Assembly: GCA_005406025.1 (NCBI GenBank)
Contig: BGZK01000289.1
Span: 434,001 to 498,000 of the forward strand
From: Eumeta japonica
Taxonomy: Eukaryota; Arthropoda; Insecta; Lepidoptera; Psychidae
DNA length: 64,000 nucleotides
Direction of reading: 5' to 3'
The notes under the pieces were generated by a model. It did not search any database and was not told where the DNA came from. It saw only the letters and a program-made list of their open reading frames with translations. Shown here one piece after another: positions 1 through 12,027 of this stretch. A program made the translations under genes and the position numbers. Each line of letters begins with the position of its first letter. The first letter of the stretch is position 1.

Positions 1-1490
1 GATAAAATGTTTTTTAATCTAAGTCGATCACAATTTTTTTCACTCTTATTTATATTTATTTTTACACCTAGCACCAATATTATTTTTTAGGTTTCTAAAT
101 AAAAATTCAGTATCCACGATCAAGGAAAATGTTTCCCTCTTTTCGTAAGATTCCCTCGTATACTAAAAGTTCGAAATCTCGACGAGTCCCAACAATAGCG
201 CAGCTCACCTCCACCTCCAAATTGGACGAATATTGAAAGGCGTGACGCGGAACACTCAATAGGCGCGTTCGTTGTGACAAAGGCGCGCATGCGACGGTCA
301 GCCGCACCCGGCGGTCGCCCGGGCGGGCCGGGGGTCGCTCCGCCGCACAAGAAAAATCTACATAAAATACCCGCATATTTTAAATTCGGTCCGGAGGCGA
401 GTGAAAACTTGTCCCGTCCGCGCAAATATTTGCTATTGAAAATTGAAGGGAGGTTGACGTGACAGAAATGCAATGCCTCAATCCCTCGCGATATTGCATA
501 ATAAAACACATGTGCGCGCCGCGGTCCCGCTCGAATAAAGTTTCCGATTTAGTCCATCCTTCTTTGACGCAATCTTCGGAAGTTGTTCGATATGTTCTAA
601 AAACGTATATTTGCATTCGAAATATAGCACACGCAGGAATAGGAGTCCAGTTGGATGCTGGAGTGTTCTTATGTTGAGTCAGTTTCTTGTCATATTTTCG
701 AAGTCTACGGTGACCGGTCTGCAGCCGACAATTTGACGTGTTTTCTAACATTCTCCGAAACATGAAATAAATTGTTTAATTTTACGTGATCTACAAAATT
801 TCCCTCTATACGCACGCAGGCATACACATAATTACAGATCATTCCACCTACTCGCTACCACACGTCTCGGTTCATAATATTTTCATATTGATTTTGACAT
901 TATTGTGCAGTACTTAATGAGAAGAATGCTTATATGACTTGTGTATTTTGTTCGTATTTCTTTTTATCGGACCAAATAAGCGGGAGATAATATTTTTTTA
1001 TTTTCGTTATTTTAAAATTGAAACAAGTTTGTGTGAAGAGAAATGTCAAAAAAAAGTGAAGAATGCAAAATGCCACAATTTATTTAATTTTCAGACTAAA
1101 TACATCATTAATTTAAGTGATAACAAGACGTCAGGTATATAAATTTTAGAATACCCATTGTATAAATGCAGCATATCCAAATAAAGTAAAAAAAAAAAAT
1201 GTAATTAATTGTCACTCCCAAATCAATACTACAAACTATCTATTGCCTGTATAAATTATGATTTATTTATAAAGTTACAGAACATATCACGTATATTTCT
1301 TGGATAGATATCTTTTTAGATATTTGTAGAGTTTAGTAAGTACGACGTAATAGAGTTTTTATGACATCCAATTCGCTATACGCATTATGTGAGTATCATC
1401 ATATAAATTTGTATCCGTATCGTATCATAATTTATAACCATGAAACACTATCTATTTTTAGATCACGTGACCATAAATATCCTCAAGCTA
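1..1490. other. AT-rich non-coding stretch with one GC-rich block
   Basis: No coding region is supported here. The longest open frames are around the GC-rich block at about 270-345 (CCCGGGCGGGCCGGGG-like) and overlap one another on both strands, as expected from low stop density in GC-rich DNA. The rest is AT-rich with short homopolymers, for example the A-tract near 1189-1199. Nothing else was recognised. Confidence 0.6.
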
Positions 1491-1719
1491 GAAAGTCATT
1501 GGTCATTTCACCCTTGGTCTGAGATCAAATCCGTCACTTTTTTAGCGAAAAGAAACGCCCAGACATCTCGGCCACCATTTTTCTTAATATGTGACGTAAA
1601 ATAGATTTGACAATTAAATAAAAATATATATTTTTGACCTTGGAAAACTTGAGAAAACATTAAAATCTATCTCTTGAGCCTAATGAACTCAATAATTTGT
1701 TGCTATTTTATTTTTAAAC

Positions 1720-2345
1720 GCTTTAAGCTCGAACGGAGTAAAAAGTTTTAGAGATGGCTTGCAGGGTCAACCGTCTTTTAAATTTTTAAGTTCAAAAACT
1801 TATAGGCAATATATATATATAACTCGACGAGCTCGAAGACACATCGATAAATATCATAACCGGAACTTTTAGGGATGACCTGCAAGATCAACTGTTTTTC
1901 AAACTTTTAACATGATTTTTTAAATCACTCGGATATTTGTAAGGATTGAAATCTTGCAATCGATATTTAACTCATTATAATTATTTGATTTACTTTCAAT
2001 TTATCACACTCGCTTGCCATTGATTGCAATATAATAATTATGTATCATCGAGCCGAATTGATGATAGAGTAATGAGATGAGTAGTGGAATCCTTTTATAA
2101 CTATAAGTAAACCATTCGAGTTTGGATTCATTGTTTTGTTTTTACAAGTCCAGTTCCTTGTATTTGATGACGAGGATTACCATTGGCGTTGAAATGTATA
2201 CAGTGGAGCTCTTCAATAGCTACTAGTAAGCCCTTTGAGTTACATTTGATGCCGAGGGTTGGATGATAAACCGGAACGTGAAGAACAAAATCCTTCAATG
2301 GCTACTAGTTAAACCCATCGAACTCAGGATCATTTGGTTTATTCT
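1720..2345. repeat. Diverged tandem repeats (minisatellite-like)
   Basis: Two similar blocks lie about 122 bp apart. The first, near 1745-1787, has 'gagatggcttgcagggtcaa'. The second, near 1867-1909, has 'gggatgacctgcaagatcaa', and both end in a similar T/A-rich string. Further on, three related blocks start near 2088, 2208 and 2288. They share a theme of 'ccttcaatggctactagtta' followed by a 'ccNTTCGAGTT/CTTTGAGTT' type ending. This points to an old tandem repeat with drifted units. The family is not recognised and no protein is supported. Confidence 0.45.
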
Positions 2346-2679
2346 GCTCTCACGGTTCTAATATTGTGTGATAGTCTAATATTATTTCGTAATTCACAAC
2401 TGTAAATTCATAGAAAAAAGTATAAAATATAGGCGAAAATGTTAAAACAAAACAATAGTTTTTTCCAGTTTAATAAAACTGGATGTAAAAAGTACAATAT
2501 GTCTAAGAACATAAAAAAAACATGCTTTACAGCGCTAAGAAATAAAAATAATGTATTTGAGGAACTGTAAGTAAAAATAATTTGAAAATTTTATATTAAA
2601 TAACATAAAAAAGAGTTTAATGTTCGATATCAGTTGAGGTGCTCTCGACTTATATTTTCACCTTTATGAATTTCTACAG

Positions 2680-2765
2680 ACAAAATAAAACTGGGCAAGA
2701 GCATGTCGGACCATGCTCATTATAGGGTTCCGAAGACATTATTACAAATAAATGCATTACAGATC
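2680..2765 (+). repeat. Lepidopteran-type repeat tail ('gcaagagcatgtcgg')
   Basis: The stretch near 2694-2740 reads 'gggcaagagcatgtcggacc', then 'atgctcattatagggttccg'. I recognise this as a tail motif of a repeat common in moth and butterfly genomes, though the exact family name is not certain. It lies directly upstream of the R520 copy at 2766, so the two may form a nested insertion. No coding sequence is associated with it. Confidence 0.5.
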
Positions 2766-3292
2766 AAAAAATTGGTTGCCTGTAAAGTCGGTATACGGGC
2801 GAAAGTTTTACGTGACAACGACTTTGAGTGGTAAAATCATTTTAATGTGAATATTCATTCGTATAGTAGGAAGAAGGATGAAATAATAGTAACAATTTAA
2901 AACATTTATTTATACAAAGAATTATATTTAAAACATTAATTTATACAAAGAATCTCGCACTGAATTTCATATTAACAAAATTTTATTTTTACCTTTACAC
3001 ATACATACGTATTTATATACAATTATACATACAATAACTTGCAATACATTTGCGTAAAATGAAACAGCGTTTACTACAACTTAACTTGTTCCTATCTGAG
3101 TGGAAGGGACGCGTGCCTTTCACTTTTTATGTCTGTCTCTCTCGCTCTTAGGCGGGCTAACCATGCCCGAGTGGAAGGGACGCGTGCCTCTCACTCGCTC
3201 TCATTGTGAGCGCATAACGTGAGCGATGCGTAACGCAGTTTCTTGAAGTGTCACCCGGTCAACCAATTTATAAGACGTTGTCACGTCAAAAA
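2766..3292 (+). mobile_element. R520 repeat copy 1 (non-autonomous, MITE-like)
   Basis: This ~527 bp unit is nearly identical to 40325-40847; by eye they differ at under ten positions including small indels. Part of it matches 11666-12027. Near its left side is TTTTACGTGACAACG (2806-2820). The right end is CGTTGTCACGTCAAAA (3276-3291). The two are inverted repeats apart from one inserted G. Inside are a ~32-bp tandem duplication ('...atttatacaaagaa...', about 2900-2953) and a repeated 'gagtggaagggacgcgtgcc' block (about 3099 and 3170). There is no open frame for a transposase, so it must be moved in trans, if at all. The high identity of copies 1 and 2 suggests recent spread. The family name is unknown to me. 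Confidence 0.75.
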
Positions 3293-3589
3293 GTACGTTG
3301 TTACACTTTTTCCATGTTTCCCGCACGTAATAGTTATAAGCGCTTTAGTCGCCTATAACTAGAAAAACAGGTAGGTATGTCGACTATTACTATTAAACTA
3401 GTGTAAACTAAAGAGCATCACCAAAAGAGCGTATATTCATGAGACTTATGTCCTTTCGTTGAGAAGCGCAGTTTTTCAGCAATAACTTAAACGGTTTATC
3501 CGTTAATATTCAAAATAATTTTCGTTGAAAGTATTTTTTAAGCATTAACTTCGTAATCTTTTTCATTATTTTTGGACATACGTTTTAGA

Positions 3590-3962
3590 AAATAAAGAGG
3601 GGGACACAATTTCTGTAACTTTCGGAGCGATTATTCCGAAAATTATTCACGAATCAGAAAAAATACTTACATTCCTTAAATTGTATTTAAAATAACTGTC
3701 GAAATATGTACCACAAGTTGATGTATGGTGAAAGAAATTTTTTTCAGCATCGGTTACATGTATGGATTATCCCTCCGTAGAAATATTTATTGTTATTTAA
3801 TTACCAAACTCAGGAGCAGTTTCTACAACACATCTACACTATTAATTTTATCAATATAGGTCTTATAGTTCCTGAATAAAATGCTTGTGATATACGGACA
3901 GACAGATGAACATGATGAAACTATAAGGGTTCCGTTTTGCAATTGTGGCTCGGAACTCTAAA
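3590..3962 (+). repeat. Degenerate LINE-like 3' tail ('ataagggttccgtttt')
   Basis: The segment ends with 'acggacagacagatgaacat', then 'aactataagggttccgtttt' and 'ggctcggaactctaaaaa' (about 3895-3962). This is the usual ending of a very common lepidopteran retro-element-like repeat: a run of GACA units, then the 'ggttccgtttt' and 'ggaac-cctaaaaa' motifs. The left boundary is uncertain. No reading frame survives. Confidence 0.5.
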
Positions 3963-4850
3963 AAGGGACAAGTGCGAATAAGACTTGCATCCGGGACGCT
4001 CTGTAAAAACTTAATTATGCATGTAGATATTCCATCCACCAAGAATTTCGATGATTTTGGTCCGTTTTCGCTACCGACACTGGCCAGATATTAGTACGAA
4101 ACTTTTTTCTAAAATTTTTTTTTATGTTCTTAAAAATATCTGAATTTTTGAAAAACTCAATTTGGGCGAATGGGTTTTGAAAGAAAATAAAAAGAAGAAG
4201 TGAATCGTGAATGAAAGTCAAGAAATAGATATCGTACTAACGATATGGTCAGTAGTGTTTTACTGCTAGGATACAGAAAAATCGTTTCCATTTTATATAT
4301 TTTTTTATTTATTATTCTGTTATATAGAACAATATTCACGTGTTTTTTTATCAAAAAAAGAAGTTATAAGTAAAAACTTATTTCTTCGTCTCCCTAGAAA
4401 AGGAAGCACCAATGATTCGAATTTATGCTTTATGCAGTGGAAAATGATAAATTTATGTGCGGCCAGTTCCTGTCTCGATACACTCCGCGTCTCTCGTTCG
4501 CGTCACAGCCTTGAATTTTTATGGTTATTGCATCACGTTTGCATAATTTATTGTGAATCTTGTGTTTTCCACTGACTTCGAAGCTTTCCTAAGGATTGGT
4601 GGTTTCTATCTTTCTAATTCCCAAAGTCAAATCAAATTGTGGACGTATTTTGTGTATTTTTATACAAATGAATAATAAATAATTATTTAGCTTTAAAACT
4701 TAAAGATTCCCCGAGAAGAAAATTGACAATTTTTCTAAAATTAAGGAATTTATTATATTCAATTCGATTTTCGATAATTGTGATTCCATTAGATGTTGAC
4801 ATTAGAAGAACTGCAAACTTTTCATCATAATTAGAAGGACATTCCGTATA

Positions 4851-4887
4851 TGTATGTGCGTGCCTGCGTGCGTGCGTGTGTGTGTCT
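4851..4887. repeat. (GT/GC)n simple repeat
   Basis: The run begins 'tatatgtatgtgcgtgcctg' and continues as alternating GC/GT dinucleotides and GCGT tetramers before ending in GTGTGTGT. It is an impure microsatellite with no evident function. Confidence 0.8.
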
Positions 4888-5574
4888 TTTAATAAATATT
4901 TTCAGAACGAATGTACTGATTGGAATTTGGTATTGTGGCATTTGAAATAATTTTCCTTAAAATTTAACATCAATCGATTTAGTAGATTTTAAGAGGTTTC
5001 TCAAAGTTTTTGATAATTGTTTTTTTCCAATTCATGTCTAAAAAATTGCATGTAAAAATTTCAAAATCCAATCCTCAATAAAATTGCCTAGAATGCTGTA
5101 AACTCAATCGAAATCGATCAGTTTCTCTTAGACTTATAAACGAAAAATTGTCATCATAGTAATTTTTATACTTCTTAAAATGGAATCTTATTTTTGTGCC
5201 AGAAACGCTGTTTAAGAGGCCGCAAATCTTTTTGAAATGGGTTTAATTGATCAAAATCAAAAAACCACAACAAAAGTCGCAGGCCACGTTAAAATCTGTT
5301 GCTTTCATCAAAAGCTATCTTTTACAAAATATGACAAAAGTAATTGTAGTTTTTTTTTCCTCTAACCAGTAACTTTAAAAAAGAACGCCATTAATTCGTT
5401 CACAAAAAAGTGAGCAACAGTAATTTCATGCTTTCTGAGATCGAAAAGCTAGGCTACAAGATCGACAGTTGGTCAGATGTTTGATTGACGTGACGTTTGG
5501 ATTGAGCAGTGTAACTATTTTGTATACGTGTAACATGTTCTCGTTGTATATACAACGTCACAAACATCTATAGC

Positions 5575-5900
5575 CTTCCAAAATTACGTAAAGGCAAAAC
5601 GCAGAGCGCGCTCCCTTCGGCCCATTAGTAATATCGGGAGCGGAGATAAACATATTTATTCCCAACGAAAATTTCTCCAAGCGAAGACAGATGGCGTTGG
5701 AGATCACGTAGGACGCGCGCGCGCGGCGGCGGCGGCGGCGCCTCAACCCTTTGCGAGGATAATATCTTTAAAAGTTTGGGCGGGCGGCCTCGGGGGGCGA
5801 GACTAGCGACCTCTTTAAATTACGCCGCCCAAATGAAATACCGGGCCGCTCACGTCTCTGTCGAGCACGACTTTAAGACGCTTTCGGGATGTCTGTTTAC
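5575..5900. promoter_or_regulatory. GC-rich block, candidate cis-regulatory module
   Basis: A sharp GC-rich island sits in AT-rich DNA. It holds (CG)n and (GGC)n at about 5712-5741, then a mixed region with intact AT-rich words such as 'ctctttaaattacgccgccc' and 'aaatgaaataccgggccgct'. The sharp composition shift and the mix of TAAT/AAAT words with GC boxes resemble conserved non-coding DNA near developmental genes. No frame looks coding. This is an inference from composition only. Confidence 0.3.
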
Positions 5901-8224
5901 AATCTAGCGCCTGTATTTTATGAAATGTTACTCGTTTTCAAGACGAATATTTATATCAAGTACTAAGATAAGATGGGTACAAACACCGGAAAATTTCATC
6001 TTATATTTTCATAGCAGCTGTTTCTCTTCTGTTCCGCTGAGGGTATATAAAATGCAGCAAAGATTGTTTTACTTCGATTTTTTAACTACCATTTTTCTGC
6101 TATCATATCTTTTTATAGAAATACCCTACCTGTCTTTTCAGAGGTTTGAGAGTAATTAGATATTTATGTTTACGTATAGTGATGCATATTCAGTAGGTTA
6201 CTCTTAGTGCATACCTGTCACCTGACCAGACACCGCTGTGCAGACACTAACTCGCTGACATCACGACATATTCTTCTATGGAATTCTAACTGTTAAATTA
6301 TAAAATCTAGGAAAGGACTGCAAGCCATTGACAACAATGGTGTCAGTGATTTATCTAGCTTTATTAACGTTTGTCTTAATATTCGTCATTATAAGTATTT
6401 TTTCAAAATAATCACAATTAATACAAATTCAACCGTCAAATTGTGAAGACCACATTAAAATCTGTTGAGTTTGTACATCAAATCTTAATTTACTAACTTA
6501 TTACTGATTACAAAATCCTTAAGATTATAAGACCCTTTTAATTATATTAGTTTTCAATATACTTGTACATTGAAAAATAATACAATTATAAGCGACAGTA
6601 TAAGGAACTATAGAACCTATCAGATTCACAATTTTTCTGTTTTCGAAGAAAGCTCTCTTGTGATATTATTCATTAAAACGATTTGTATCCGTCTGTAATT
6701 TTAACGCAGGAACATAAATTATTATTTTGTAACGTTTTTCTTAATCTAGAAAAAGACAATGTTTTAAGTATTTCCCTAGTTTAATTCTTTACCCTTGAAA
6801 CAGTTTTCAAACTTTATGGTCAATAATAGCTACTTATTTATTAAGTATTATTTTTATTTAAAATAGGTATATTATATACTTAAATTGTGATATATCAGGC
6901 AATATCAAGCTGTTTGAAAAATCCTTCGAGTGTAATACGAACTCGCGGGCTCATTTTCCTCAGGTGTTCCTACCAGCGCACAAGGTATTCGTTATGAATT
7001 TATTAAAATATCATGTTTTTTCTTTCGTCCGGCTTGAGACCCACAGCACGAATACGACTCGCACTTGGTTGGCTTTTATTATCATTATTTTATAGTATAT
7101 CCATACCCAGTTTGGCGGTTGTATGCACGTTAAATAACTTCAAAAAAAATTTTTGATTTAAATTTACCGACTCATACGCCCTATCGCGCCTAATAGCATC
7201 CTCGTCAAGGATGTTTTTGATTTTTAAGCAATTTGGTTATTTATTATTTCATCAAAAAATTTTATTCCATTCGAATACATCGAATCAAATTAAGAGTTAA
7301 AAGACTTTTTTGGAATGCAATTAATTGTTACCTTTCATTTTATTTAACAGTAGTTTTTTTTTAGATTCCTATAAGAAAGTATATTTTCCAGTATGACAAA
7401 ATTGTTTTGTGCGATACGGATTTTATTGAATCTTTATAAAACTAGTTATCACAAAATCTAAAGATTTTCAGTCCCAATAAAATTCTACTTTTTTTCGTTG
7501 GTGTATGATACACACAATGTTTAATTATTAACAGTTCAATTTATTGTTCAAAACCGGAGCCTATTGTACGTTTGAGTTTTTAAAAAAATATATAAATTTG
7601 CATCCTTCCACATGGTTACCAAGTCTGCAACTATTATATATTTCTTAGTAACTGAAACCTGCTCAGGCGTTTGCTAAGTCTAGCTATCGTAAGCTTAAAC
7701 AATAATTTTACTTAAAAAAATCTAGATTTGTGAAATTTGTTTAGGCGCTGACTTATATTCGATATGATTAAATGGCGATGAAATAAGTAGACGCAGAAAT
7801 GTGTATTTTTTTTAGTCTATTAAGATGTTTAAAAATTTTTCACAAAAAAATGATACCTGTTTTATTTATTCGTAAGTTTCGAATAGTTAGTGTGTGGCGA
7901 ACAGCTTACAATTGAGGAGGACTATCTGCAACTTTCCCATGGCATCAATTTTTCGAGTACTAAATATGGATAAGAAAGTAAGATATTAATTTTGAAAGAC
8001 GCAAATAATTCCTCTATTTCTAAAATTAGTACAATAGATAGTATAAATAAATAATGCTACTCCTTTCCAATATACAAAATACTTTTTATTGGACACCCAA
8101 AATTGTAAACAATAAAGTAAAAGGCACAGACATAGATAGAAATGAATATCTCAGAGAGGGTATAAATAAGTAAGATGGGAATTAGGAAACTGTAGAGTGG
8201 GTACCATCTCGTATTTAATTCTAA

Positions 8225-8535
8225 CGCAATTTAAGTGAAAAGATTATACGCCGAGGGAGGGGCGATTGATTTAATTACACGACTCGTAAGATGTGTCCTC
8301 TTATAATTATGCTTCATTACTTAAGCATCGCTTTATGCCGGCTAATTTCTTAATAGAAGTAACGAGTTATTTCCATCCCGGCCCCGGCGTTTTGGGGAAA
8401 TAACGCAATTATAGCCCCGAGATGCGCGAAAAACGAGCTCTCTCTCTCGAAATTCCGCGTAATTTTGAAATATCTGAGACGGCGAAAGATCTCGTCGTCC
8501 GGTTACGCGTTCCGAGAATGATGATGTAATAGGAC
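8225..8535. promoter_or_regulatory. Mixed-composition block, candidate conserved non-coding element
   Basis: The block holds 'gccgagggaggggcgattga', 'tgatttaattacacgactcg' and 'gccggctaatttcttaatag', then 'cccggccccggcgttttggg'. Its composition and word use stand out from the flanks. There is no coding signal. A regulatory role is inferred only and could be tested by conservation between species. Confidence 0.3.
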
Positions 8536-9910
8536 GTCAGTTGGTAGGTTGTGACTATTTCGTGTCGCCCGACTGTTATTAATCGTGGTAAAATAACTAG
8601 CTTTAGCCATTTCTTTTATGAAAATACCATTATTTACGGAAACACGTTATATGATTTGTGGGTTGTCACCTTTATTATTAGAAAGTATTTTGAACTTACG
8701 CAGATGTGCAAAATTCTGAAAGCGTTTTGGGTTTATGACCTTCGTATGGATATTCATTGGTTTTATACAAACATTCAAGCTATTTCTTTCAATTGAAACT
8801 TATGCCTTGGAATATATCAGGCAGGAGATAGACGTGATTTCAACAAATCGACAGCGTAATCACAGTCGCTGGATTTACGTGTGAATGTTTATTTATTGCT
8901 CGTCCCTTATAGCGAGCGAGTTTCGGGTGTGTAAATTTATCTTTGGCAACACTCCGTCTGACTATTTTTTATGTTACGATTAACATATTTTCTATGGTAC
9001 ATTAACACTTTATTCGCTTTGGTGTAATAAACTCAGACGAATTGCATATTTCTTGTCGGATACATTTTCAATCATTTTCATAATACATATATATAAACGT
9101 TATTATTGTTACTTTAGTTTTCTTACAAAACTACTTCACTCCACTATGAGAGACCAACATTACGTGTCATACATTGTATACATACAATAACAAACTGCGA
9201 CGACCCGCTCGGACCGGGGGGTCCAATCGATAACAATTGCGTCTCGGGGCCAAAACTTTGATAACTCAATAACGCGCCCGGCGCGTATGTACGTCTTGCA
9301 TTCGCACTTTGTGTGTATTCACTTTGTTATTTATTCTACTGGCGATCGGTGAACTCTTCATTTGTATGGACGCCATTCGTGTTTACGGTCCACGACGTTT
9401 TTTTCTAAAATAAATTGAATCGTCAAATTCGACAACTCCTCATTCATTTCTTAGTACATGAAAAACCTGCATTTCAATAATTACGTTCGTAATGTCGCGG
9501 ACATATTTCATGATTTATTGAAAGATATTGTACTGAACGACACTAAGTATTATTTCGTTGATTTTCGGTTTTTTATCTCGAAGTCTATGAAATTCCATAT
9601 TCGGGAACAATGTTGAAACTCGATAAGCTCGGGTAGGTGTTAGTCAGTCACATAAAGCGTGCAATGTTGTATCAAAACGGAGCGAGCTACTGTAAAAGCC
9701 TCTCTGCACTTTCATTAGTACAGACTGAGACGGAAGTACATCAGTCTTGATGTCTATCGACGACAATAATAATGTCGGTACTTTGGATTTTCAACAAAAA
9801 ACAGCAATAGATACAAGAAACCGTATTATGATCGGTAAACAGATCGATTTCGTGACACTGTATGAAAAAAACACTAAAACGCTGTTTGCGCCGAGAAATT
9901 AACTTATTTA

Positions 9911-9954
9911 TTGTACAGATTGTACACATCTTATTGTACATATTGTACACATCT
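9911..9954. repeat. Short direct duplication, 23-bp period
   Basis: 'ttgtacagattgtacacatc' at 9911 is repeated as 'ttgtacatattgtacacatc' at 9934 with one difference. Each unit also holds two TTGTACA words. It is a small local tandem duplication. Confidence 0.75.
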
Positions 9955-11665
9955 ATTGATGCAGTTATATGCACAACTTTGAGGTATTTTATTGATAATT
10001 TTGATTATTAATTAAGTACGTTTTTTTCTATTAATAAAAATAATTTCACAGTGATAAGGTGCCACAGGTGAAATTTCATTTAACAATTAAATTGACGATT
10101 TCTTTCCTCGTTTGACGTCTAACGAAGAAAATGCATCAAATTGAAAGGAAAGCATCCATATATCATTTCTGTGAGGACAGTGATTCAAGCGACAAGATAT
10201 TTTTATATACGTGAATATGATTCGCCACAATCACAGTTGATTAGGCGCTATTGTGTGGGTTTATTATGCTAACGATAACACAAACAAGATGTCATCAGAC
10301 ACTTTTTCAATCACTCATGTTGATTTAATTTTCGTATTTCTTTTATTTTCTTGTTTATAATATATGAACTTTACATTAAGTATTTTATCCAGACTATTAT
10401 CACTCGCCGAATGCATGCTTTAATTCTTAGGAACAAATTCTTTGAAACCATGATCTTTGACTACTTTTATTATTTCCATAAGCTCATGCCTATTTTCTAG
10501 TATGGTAGGCAGTACAAAACTGCGAACTATCAACTGTCAGCACGCGTGCTTATGGAGTAAGCATAAACAATACAATGCACTAAAACAGACGGTTTTCAGT
10601 GATAAAAATGTACGGGGCAAGAAGATCAGTAAAAAAAGGGTGTATTCTCAACGTGCCAATTATTTGAATCACCTTCACGAAACAAGGAGATGCAAATTAT
10701 GTTCTGGTCAAGTTCACGTGTGCGTGCGAAAAAATAAACGTGGGTGAATGACAATATGATCAACCCCTCGGCTTCTCATTATGCTTACTTCTCCAGTATA
10801 AGAGGCGCATGGACTGTCAGTTTCTAGCTTCATGGTGGGCAGACATCATAGATTTCCGTATATATGTCTTGCTTCACTGATATCCATCAATCGTGTCATG
10901 CGATCTCGTCTCTTCTATATGTTTTCATTTGAAATCTCAATACAAAAATATAAGTTAAAAAGCTTAAATGCATTAAACTAATAAAGCTAATTACTAATCA
11001 AAGCTAATCACTCGACATATATCATATCATTAATTCCTTCTTTTATTTAAATAATTTATTGCGCACGTGAGTTACTCACTACCGTTACTTACTACTACTT
11101 ATTATTTCTGAAATCGTAATATTAACAATAAAATAAATAAATACGCATCGTTATCATAACAAAATTTTACAAGCATCCGTTGAATAGCTTGAAATTAAAA
11201 TTACTTTTAATTTCTTTTTGTTAGTTTTTTTGGTTACCCAAGAAAACTAATAACAACGCAGCCCTTACGAAGATAATGTTATTATTACCATTTTCTCACA
11301 AATGTACCCTGAAATCTTACGTCAAATCTATGACGGTAGTATTTGCATCGGCTAGCGGGATCATTTCAAGAAAAATAGGTTAACGTCCGCCCTCGCAGGG
11401 GCTGGGCTGATAAAAGTTTCAGCTAACTTTTGTTTTGACTGAACGCCCTCCAGGCAAAGGCGGAGGATATCGGAATGAAGGGGGACAGGAAGTGTGATAG
11501 GTTTAATTTCTAAAAAACCTGTGAATTCAACATATAAAGAAATATTTACTTGATGAAGTAAAATTATGATTGTGATCAATCTACCGAACATGATGATAAC
11601 AAATCGACGATCCTGCTGAAATACTATGAATACAAAGAAATCATTATTGGAACAAGGACGAAATA

Positions 11666-12027
11666 CCTGTAAAGTCGATACGGGCGAAAGTTTTACGTGA
11701 CAACGACTTTGAATGGTAAAATCATGTGAATATTCATTCGTGTAGGAAGAAGGATGAAATAATAGTAACAATTTAAAACATTTATTTATACAAAGAATTA
11801 TATTTAAAACATTAATTTATACAAAGAATCTCGCACTGAATTTCATATTAACAGCAAATATACATACAATAACTTGCAATACATTTGCAAGCTATGCTAA
11901 TTCTCTAGTGCTGCGCGCGCGCAGACCGATCATAGTTGAGTGGGAGAGACGCAAGGCATTCGACTCATCGTTACGTTACCGAGCGTTAAAAGTGACGAAC
12001 CTAATTTAAGACGTTGTCACGTCAAAA
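11666..12027 (+). mobile_element. R520 repeat copy 3 (diverged, internally rearranged)
   Basis: The left part (11666-11890) matches R520 copies 1 and 2: 'cctgtaaagtcgatacgggc', the TTTTACGTGACAACG word and the duplicated 'atttatacaaagaa' block. The right end 'aagacgttgtcacgtcaaaa' (12008-12027) also matches. The interior between about 11890 and 12005 differs. It is shorter, with a GCGCGCGCGC run near 11920 and only one 'gagtgggagagacgcaaggc' block. This is an older or separate subfamily. The outer homology begins at 'cctgtaaag', again to the left of the inverted repeat. Confidence 0.7.

Larger units (their letters stand above)
3963..11665. other. Non-coding AT-rich stretch
   Basis: No gene is supported over about 7.7 kb. 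A second tail motif, 'acaagtgcgaataagacttg' (about 3969), follows the preceding repeat and resembles 'caagtgcgagtcggactcg' tails. A GT/GC microsatellite lies at about 4851-4886, and (CG)n(GGC)n at about 5712-5741. GC-rich blocks lie at about 5575-5900 and 8225-8535. A 23-bp direct duplication lies at 9911-9954. The frames here are short and unrecognised. Confidence 0.6.

Noticed and set aside
120..509. 129-codon minus-strand frame at the start of the window
   Set aside because: It crosses a GC-rich patch that is open in several frames on both strands, with no recognisable domain and no splice or start support.
5712..5746. Arg-rich start of a minus-strand frame (5558-5746)
   Set aside because: The Arg run is a translation of the (CG)n(GGC)n simple repeat.
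11361..11771. 136-codon minus-strand frame
   Set aside because: It runs into R520 copy 3 and has no known motif. The boundary crossing makes a host gene unlikely.
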